Below, one piece after another: positions 59,399 through 64,000 of a stretch of DNA of 64,000 nt (positions are counted from its first letter, which is position 1; each line of letters starts with the position of its first letter). The notes under the pieces are model-generated. The model was not told where the DNA came from and searched no databases. It was given only the letters and a program-made list of their open reading frames with translations. Where the stretch lies: contig JACJWA010000001.1 in assembly GCA_020637395.1 (NCBI GenBank), forward strand, positions 1,488,001 to 1,552,000, read 5' to 3'. This stretch comes from Calditrichota bacterium (GTDB lineage Bacteria; Electryoneota; RPQS01). Made by a program: the position numbers and the translations under genes.

Positions 59399-60658
59399 TT
59401 ATCTGTCCAGCTCGCCGCCAATCATGTTCACGGAACCAAACGTCGGCACGATATCCGCAATCATGTAGTTGTTGATCATCTCGTGCAACCCGGCCACCAT
59501 AGGCAAACACGGAGGACGACACCGCACGCGCCACGCGCGGTCGTTGCATCCGTCTTTCGAATGCTCATCGGGATGACTCACGATGTAGTATCCCAATTCG
59601 CCGTTGCCGCCTTCGACCGGGAAATAGACTTCGCCTTCGGGAACGCGTATACCGTGGCCGTACATGATCAGCTTGAAGTGATTCATCAGGCCTTCGATGT
59701 TGCCGTAGGTATCTTTCTTGTCCGGCAGCACAACTTTCTTGTTGTCGCAATTTACCGGTCCGCCGGGAATCTTGGCCACGCACTGCTCAATAATCCGGCA
59801 GCTCTGTTCCATTTCTTCCATGCGCACCAGATAGCGGTCAAGGTTGTCGCCGCGACGGCCTATCGGCACTTCCCAATCCAACTGATCATACACCAGATAC
59901 GGAAAATCCTTGCGCACGTCGTAGGCCACGCCGCTTCCGCGCAGACAGGGACCGGTCCAGCCCCAGGCAATCGCGCGCTCGGCAGACATGACACCGATAT
60001 TCTCCATGCGTTCAACAAAGATGCGATTGTTGGTCAGAAGAATGTCGCACTCATTCAGAATCTCGCGAATCTCTTTGACCACCCACGTGCATTTGTCGAG
60101 CCAGCCTTCCGGCAAATCATAGGGCATGCCGCCGACACGAGAAGTCATCGTTGTAACGCGCGCGCCGCAATACTCTTCGATCAATTCCCAGAGGTACTCG
60201 CGGCCCTTGATCATGTAGAGAAAGACCGTGAAGCCGCCGAGCTCCATCGCCGACGCGCCGACGCAGGTCAGGTGATCGCTGATGCGCGCAATCTCACAGA
60301 GCAATGTGCGAATGTACTGCCCGCGAGGCGGAAGCTCGATTCCCAACAGCTTCTCGACCGCGAGACAGTAGCCGATATTGTTGATCGGCGCGGAGACGTA
60401 GTTCAGGCGATCCGTGTAAATAATCGCCTGGTTCCATGTGCTTTCTTCGCAGCTCTTCTCGAACGCGCGATGCAGGTAGCCGATCTCGACATCCGACTCC
60501 ACCACCAACTCGCCTTCGAGTTTGGTCTGAATGCGGATAATCCCGTGCATCGCCGGATGCGCGGGTCCGATATTCAGCAGCATTTCCTTCTGCTGAAACT
60601 CAGGCTCGTCCGGTGGAAGCGCGGCTTTGACTTCGGGGAGTGTCTCGAGTTCGGGCAT
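59399..60658 (-). CDS. nuoD: NADH-quinone oxidoreductase subunit D
   Basis: 419 residues. This 49-kDa-type subunit builds the quinone site with NuoB. Visible family blocks: NIGPAHPAMHG near residue 30 (quinone-site His region), IGYLHRAFEKSCEE, YVSAPINNIGYCLA, RGSGVAYDVRKDFPY and the C-terminal PTFGSVNMIGGELDR. It is a separate gene, not fused to nuoC. Confidence 0.97.
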   Translation of the reverse strand: MPELETLPEVKAALPPDEPEFQQKEMLLNIGPAHPAMHGIIRIQTKLEGELVVESDVEIGYLHRAFEKSCEESTWNQAIIYTDRLNYVSAPINNIGYCLAVEKLLGIELPPRGQYIRTLLCEIARISDHLTCVGASAMELGGFTVFLYMIKGREYLWELIEEYCGARVTTMTSRVGGMPYDLPEGWLDKCTWVVKEIREILNECDILLTNNRIFVERMENIGVMSAERAIAWGWTGPCLRGSGVAYDVRKDFPYLVYDQLDWEVPIGRRGDNLDRYLVRMEEMEQSCRIIEQCVAKIPGGPVNCDNKKVVLPDKKDTYGNIEGLMNHFKLIMYGHGIRVPEGEVYFPVEGGNGELGYYIVSHPDEHSKDGCNDRAWRVRCRPPCLPMVAGLHEMINNYMIADIVPTFGSVNMIGGELDR

Positions 60659-60661
60659 ATC

Positions 60662-61162
60662 TTAGTTCTGCGGTCCCATCAGGGGTTGGCGCTTGGTCTT
60701 CGGGTAATCCTTGCGCAGCGGGTGGCCTTCGAATTCTTCGTAGAGCATGATGCGCTTGAGATTCGTGTGGCCTTCGAACTTGATTCCAAACAGGTCCCAG
60801 ACTTCGCGCTCGAACCAGTCGGCGATCGGATAAAACTCCATGAGCGAAGCAACTCGCGCGTGCGACTCTTCCAACTGAGCTTTCACGCGCAGGCGCGCCT
60901 TGCTCTCGACGTTCAGAAAGTGATAGACCATCTCGAACCGAGGACGGCGCGGCAGATAGTCCACGCACGTCAAGTCCACCAGCATGTCATAGCCGAACGC
61001 ATCCTTCAACGTGCGCACGACTTCGACGATTTGCTTGGCTTCAACGATTAGCGTGCGATCTCCAAACCGCTCGTGCCAATCCAGCACAGCCGTCGGGTTC
61101 GCCTTCTCAATCGCAATATGTTCAGGGAATTTGGACAAGAAAAGTAAGTAAGATTTGGTCAA
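60662..61162 (-). CDS. nuoC: NADH-quinone oxidoreductase subunit C
   Basis: 166 residues from TTG 61162. The signature of the 30-kDa subunit is present: FEREVWDLFGIKFEGHTNLKRIMLYEEFEGHPLRKDYP, and DLTCVDYLPRRPRFEMVYHFLNV before it. The start is unsure: TTG 61162 lies at the edge of the tandem repeat (unit 1 begins at 61158), and TTG 61138 would give MSKFPEHIA; neither has a ribosome site. It is soluble and sits next to NuoD in the Q-module. Confidence 0.93.
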   Translation of the reverse strand: MTKSYLLFLSKFPEHIAIEKANPTAVLDWHERFGDRTLIVEAKQIVEVVRTLKDAFGYDMLVDLTCVDYLPRRPRFEMVYHFLNVESKARLRVKAQLEESHARVASLMEFYPIADWFEREVWDLFGIKFEGHTNLKRIMLYEEFEGHPLRKDYPKTKRQPLMGPQN

Positions 61163-61280
61163 ATTCCGGCAGGGTCTGGAGACCCCGCTCGGGGATAGGT
61201 CAGATTCCGGCAGGGTCTGGAGACCCCCCTCGGGGATAAGTCAGATACCGGCAGGGTCTGGAGACCCTGCTCGGGGAAGC
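61158..61280. repeat. Three tandem 41-bp repeats with hairpins between nuoC and nuoB
   Basis: Units at 61158-61198, 61199-61239 and 61240-61280. Each starts GTCA(A/G)AT(T/A)CCGGCAGG and contains GGGTCT-GG-AGACCC, a six-bp or longer stem with a GG loop; in unit 3 the stem extends to nine bp (61251-61270). The units differ at a few positions, mainly next to the hairpin. All other nuo gaps are under 30 bases, so this 127-base spacer is an insertion into the operon. It is not a CRISPR array because there are no unique spacers. Confidence 0.9.
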
Positions 61281-61288
61281 GAATAACT

Positions 61289-61792
61289 CTACTTCCACTC
61301 GTGCTTTTGATTCTGAATCAGCTCTTGGAGTTTCAAGAGGCCGTCCAACACGGCTTCAGGACGCGGGGGACATCCCGCGATGTAAACATCCACGGGAATG
61401 ATTGTATCAATGCCCTGCACGGTTGCGTAGTTGTCATAGGGTCCACCGCAGCTTGCGCAGGCTCCGAAACTTACCACCCACTTCGGATCGGCCATCTGCT
61501 CATAGATGGTCTTCAATACAGGCGCAATCTTGTGGCTGATCGTTCCCACCACCCAGATCACGTCGGCCTGACGGGGCGAAAAGCGCGGAAACGCCGCGCC
61601 GAAACGATCCAAATCGTAGTGTGAACACGCCGTGGACATGAACTCCATGCCGCAGCAAGCCGTCACAAACGGATATTGAAACAGCGAATACTTGCGTGCC
61701 CAGCCCAAAAGTTTGTCAAACCGCGTGGTCATTACGTTGGACGACAGCGAACGCGTCATGTCCATGGTCGGGCTCTGAATCAGCTCGCTCAT
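61289..61792 (-). CDS. nuoB: NADH-quinone oxidoreductase subunit B
   Basis: 167 residues. It carries the terminal [4Fe-4S] cluster N2 that reduces quinone; the ligands are in TACCGMEFM (the double Cys), GACASCGG and AGCPPRPEA. The C-terminal LLKLQELIQ helix is standard. It begins one base after nuoA and is followed by the tandem repeats. Confidence 0.97.
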   Translation of the reverse strand: MSELIQSPTMDMTRSLSSNVMTTRFDKLLGWARKYSLFQYPFVTACCGMEFMSTACSHYDLDRFGAAFPRFSPRQADVIWVVGTISHKIAPVLKTIYEQMADPKWVVSFGACASCGGPYDNYATVQGIDTIIPVDVYIAGCPPRPEAVLDGLLKLQELIQNQKHEWK

Positions 61793-61793
61793 C

Positions 61794-62165
61794 CTATTTC
61801 CACTCCAGTACGCGCTTTTTCACGGCATAGTACAGCCCGACCGCAAGGATCGCAATGAAGACGACCATCGAAGTCAAACCGATCGCGCCGATCTCCCGAA
61901 AACTGACCGCCCACGGATACAAAAAGGCCACCTCGATGTCAAACACGACAAACAAGATGGCCACGAGGTAATACTTGATGGGAAACGGCTGCGTTGCGTC
62001 AGTCTTCGAAACGAATCCCGACTCAAACGGGGCGTCCTTGATCTCGTTGGGCTTCTTCGGGCCGAGAAAAATGGTCAGGGCCACAAACAAGCCAACCACT
62101 GCGGCAACGCCGGCGGTCAGGATCAAAAAGACGATGAGGCTGTTATTGTGGAGGACGTCCGGCAT
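61794..62165 (-). CDS. nuoA: NADH-quinone oxidoreductase subunit A
   Basis: 123 residues, three transmembrane helices (about 8-30, 65-85, 92-112). The loop KDAPFESGFVSKTDATQPFPIKYY and FDIEVAFLYPWA are the family signatures. First gene of the complex I set. Confidence 0.95.
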   Translation of the reverse strand: MPDVLHNNSLIVFLILTAGVAAVVGLFVALTIFLGPKKPNEIKDAPFESGFVSKTDATQPFPIKYYLVAILFVVFDIEVAFLYPWAVSFREIGAIGLTSMVVFIAILAVGLYYAVKKRVLEWK

Positions 62166-62322
62166 GGAAGGCTTTGGACGGGACGCTTGCTACGATTTTC
62201 ACGAGTTGTCGGTAACTTGGGCCAGATTCGACGATTTTGCTCTGGAGTAATTTTTAACTTAAGCGAATATATCACTTTAGCATCAAGTCCCCGAACCCGT
62301 CTTTCCTGCCCAATTGCGCGTT

Positions 62323-62351
62323 AAACTACGGAAAACTTTCGGCTTTGTCAA
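62323..62351 (-). promoter_or_regulatory. Candidate promoter for the nuo operon
   Basis: On the minus strand TTGACA (62346-62351) is followed 17 bases later by TAGTTT (62323-62328). Transcription would start near 62316 and give a leader of about 150 bases before nuoA. The rest of the 217-base gap between nuoA and the next gene is AT-rich and shows no reading frame with a ribosome site. Confidence 0.45.
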
Positions 62352-62382
62352 CAACAACTTGGCTGGCGACCCTATTGAACCG

Positions 62383-64000
62383 TCATTTCTTCTCCAGCAC
62401 AAGCAGGCGGTTCTTGCTATCCACCAGTCCCTCGAAAGCCTTTCGCAAGGTCTCGTAGTCTGATACAGGAACGCTGTCCTGCTTGTAACGCAAGCTTTGG
62501 GTCCATTCCACGCGATCCTCAAGCTGCTTCGGAGTCAGCGAAAGGGACAAATAGAGGTTGTCAATAATGAGAGGCGTCGGAAGGTAGGCAACCCGATAAC
62601 CTGGAGGATAGCTCATCACGACTCGGGTGTCCGTGCTCCCTTCGATGGGCAGATCCACCGGATAGATCACCTCCGGCAAAGTCGGGTAAAAGCCCGAAAC
62701 AGCAAAGGAAAAGGGCGTCACGGGTAACTCGACCAGCAGCAGATCTTCCTGATGCACCGCGTAGTCCTTGCACTCAAACTCGAGGCTGACACGCATGGGC
62801 TGAGTCAATTGCTCAGGGTCTGAGACCTCCGTGTTTCGGATCACCGCGCCTTGCCCAATTCGTGAAGCCGCCCTCTGGAAGTAGATACTGCGTTCCTGCT
62901 CTTTCTGATCGCTGAAGATGTGCCTGGCTCCCGTGGCATAGTCCCCCACCGCTTCGCAGTCCGCCCGCCCGGACAAGGTGCCCGCCTCATCCAAACGAAC
63001 CGACATCGTGGTCAATGCATGCCGGTCCACGCGCACAAGCTCAGAGCTCTTGCTGAGAATCGGCGCTCCCGGCACAAGCTGGCAGGCCATCCCTTGAGTT
63101 CGCGAGTACGCGATCTCATCCGGAGGCGAAAAACGAGGCGTGGGATCGAGGAAGAGTGTGTCATCTTCCAGAGGAACCGCCAAGATCATGTGATTGAACT
63201 GCTCCAGAACGGGCAACTGGCTGAAGGGAGAACTCGAGGCCTGCATCATCACGGGATAAGAATTCAGTCCCTTAGCACCCAGCAGCGCGGACAAGAGCAC
63301 AAGCTTGTCGCGAACATCTCCGTAGCGATTTGCCCAAACGTCATCCGCCGTATTGGGCTCGTAGCCTACAGCTCCGAATCCTAATGGTACTGTTCGAATG
63401 TTCTTCTGGACCCAATAGGCGATGTTTTGCGCCGCGGATTTTCCTGATCCGGCCACGAACGACGTCTTCGCGAATTCGTCTATTGCTTTGTCCGCCACTA
63501 CGACGGCGTCCAGGAAACGGTCTCCAACATAGAGTCCGCAGTCGCTCCAATCCGCAAATGATGTGTACACCAGCCGAGGTACAAGCTGCGAACTGGGCAC
63601 CATGTCTGGTTCGGGAACGAGTTGCGCGAGATTGCGAAACTCCCAGCGCAAGCTTTTTCTGCCGCTGTGGAGTGCATCCGTAGGTGCGGCATGCGAGTTC
63701 TGCATCTCAAACTGAATCTTAACTGACTCGTCAGACACGATTTCGAAGCTTTGTTCCTGCACGGGCTCAAACCCGCCAAAGGACACAATTCCACCGAAGA
63801 AATCGTCCGCCCAGGGCTCCCTTCCCTCCTTCGGGGCGATTTTGTACTTCCAATAGATCACGGCACCCGCCGCCAGCCCCGGGAAACTGACGTTCTGCTG
63901 CTTCAACTGCGAATACGCCGAAGCCCATTGCACCTCAGGTGCACTTGTGACTGTGAACGCGTCTTTCTCAGGTTCAATCCAGGTTCCATCTGCCTGGCGA
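62383..64000 (-). CDS. DUF3857/transglutaminase-like protein, cysteine lost (partial)
   Basis: The reading frame runs from the stop at 62383 past the right edge, so the N-terminus is missing; 538 or so residues are visible. The visible part is the DUF3857-transglutaminase type: an SAPEVQWASAYSQ start, a beta-rich region, then IAYWVQKNIRTVPLGFGAVGYEPNTADDVWANRYGDVRDKLVLLSALL (shown in pieces: QKNIRT, PNTADDV, RYGDVRDKLVLL). In active relatives the last motif is GDCKDKA; here the Cys is Val (codon at 63313-63315). The later LFLDPT motif holds the Asp. Likely a non-catalytic, secreted or periplasmic member. A beta domain follows at the C-terminus. Confidence 0.75.
   Translation of the reverse strand, partial: RQADGTWIEPEKDAFTVTSAPEVQWASAYSQLKQQNVSFPGLAAGAVIYWKYKIAPKEGREPWADDFFGGIVSFGGFEPVQEQSFEIVSDESVKIQFEMQNSHAAPTDALHSGRKSLRWEFRNLAQLVPEPDMVPSSQLVPRLVYTSFADWSDCGLYVGDRFLDAVVVADKAIDEFAKTSFVAGSGKSAAQNIAYWVQKNIRTVPLGFGAVGYEPNTADDVWANRYGDVRDKLVLLSALLGAKGLNSYPVMMQASSSPFSQLPVLEQFNHMILAVPLEDDTLFLDPTPRFSPPDEIAYSRTQGMACQLVPGAPILSKSSELVRVDRHALTTMSVRLDEAGTLSGRADCEAVGDYATGARHIFSDQKEQERSIYFQRAASRIGQGAVIRNTEVSDPEQLTQPMRVSLEFECKDYAVHQEDLLLVELPVTPFSFAVSGFYPTLPEVIYPVDLPIEGSTDTRVVMSYPPGYRVAYLPTPLIIDNLYLSLSLTPKQLEDRVEWTQSLRYKQDSVPVSDYETLRKAFEGLVDSKNRLLVLEKK

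Noticed and set aside
59483..61051. 522-codon plus-strand open frame opposite nuoC and nuoD
   Set aside because: Antisense shadow of nuoD and nuoC; no ribosome site or recognised motif.
61158..61280. CRISPR array
   Set aside because: Three copies directly abut with no variable spacers and no cas gene nearby.

Overview
This 64 kb window is a gene-dense, moderately GC-rich piece of a bacterial chromosome. It carries 57 protein-coding genes (two cut by the window edges) and no tRNA, rRNA, insertion sequence, phage gene or CRISPR array that I can recognise. Two long secreted proteins end in a type IX secretion-type C-terminal sorting domain with a YPNPFN core. Genes for lipid A acylation and heptose transfer point to an LPS outer membrane. 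Together these suggest a Gram-negative member of the FCB superphylum, probably an uncultivated lineage (Zixibacteria-, KSB1- or Cloacimonadota-like) rather than a classical Bacteroidetes. That placement is inference. Shine-Dalgarno sites are used, and GTG and TTG starts are common.

Layout. 1-7.1 kb: the start of a zinc-ribbon gene, a secreted PDZ protein, a small helical protein, a DUF342/FapA-like protein, and a three-gene signalling cluster (DHp-like protein, REC-pseudoDHp-REC protein, REC-PAS-histidine kinase). 7.1-17.4 kb, minus strand: a ten-gene, tightly overlapping operon rsmB - PASTA protein - rpe - metallo-beta-lactamase hydrolase - Xer recombinase - dacB - ftcD (two halves as separate genes) - mutL - miaA. 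17.5-19.4 kb: lpxL-like acyltransferase and a GT9 heptosyltransferase. 19.4-21.7 kb, minus strand: an unusual three-gene module of a secreted proline-repeat peptide, a polytopic membrane protein and a degenerate sigma-54-activator-like AAA+ protein. 22-29.7 kb: prfA-prmC-DUF255-tgt-yajC-def-fmt-yugP, a translation and protein maturation operon closed by a strong terminator. 29.8-37.3 kb: a 1653-residue C25-like surface protein, an SDR, and a secreted esterase-like protein with a sorting domain. 37.3-44.2 kb, minus strand: pgeF, Glu/Leu dehydrogenase, thiamine pyrophosphokinase, a 945-residue secreted protein with twelve short Gly/Asp/Tyr repeats plus HEAT-like repeats, and an M42 peptidase. 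44.2-45.4 kb: glutaryl-CoA-type acyl-CoA dehydrogenase. 45.4-62.2 kb, minus strand: nuoABCDEFGHI, then nitronate monooxygenase-like protein, panD, leucyl aminopeptidase, ETF-ubiquinone oxidoreductase, PHP phosphatase, metallo-hydrolase, aquaporin and homocysteine methyltransferase/MTHFR. 62.4-64 kb: a partial DUF3857/transglutaminase-like protein without its cysteine.

Functional links. Acyl-CoA dehydrogenase, ETF-QO and complex I would feed electrons to a quinone pool, so respiration is likely. MTHFR, the two FtcD halves and Fmt touch the folate one-carbon pool. RF1, PrmC, Def, Fmt, Tgt, MiaA and RsmB form a large translation/RNA-modification set. The strongest candidates for undescribed biology are the proline-repeat/membrane/pseudo-AAA+ module (19459-21670) and the Gly-Asp-Tyr solenoid protein (38403-41240). 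Secondary candidates are the tandem hairpin repeats inside the nuo operon (61158-61280) and two head-to-head gene pairs whose start codons overlap.
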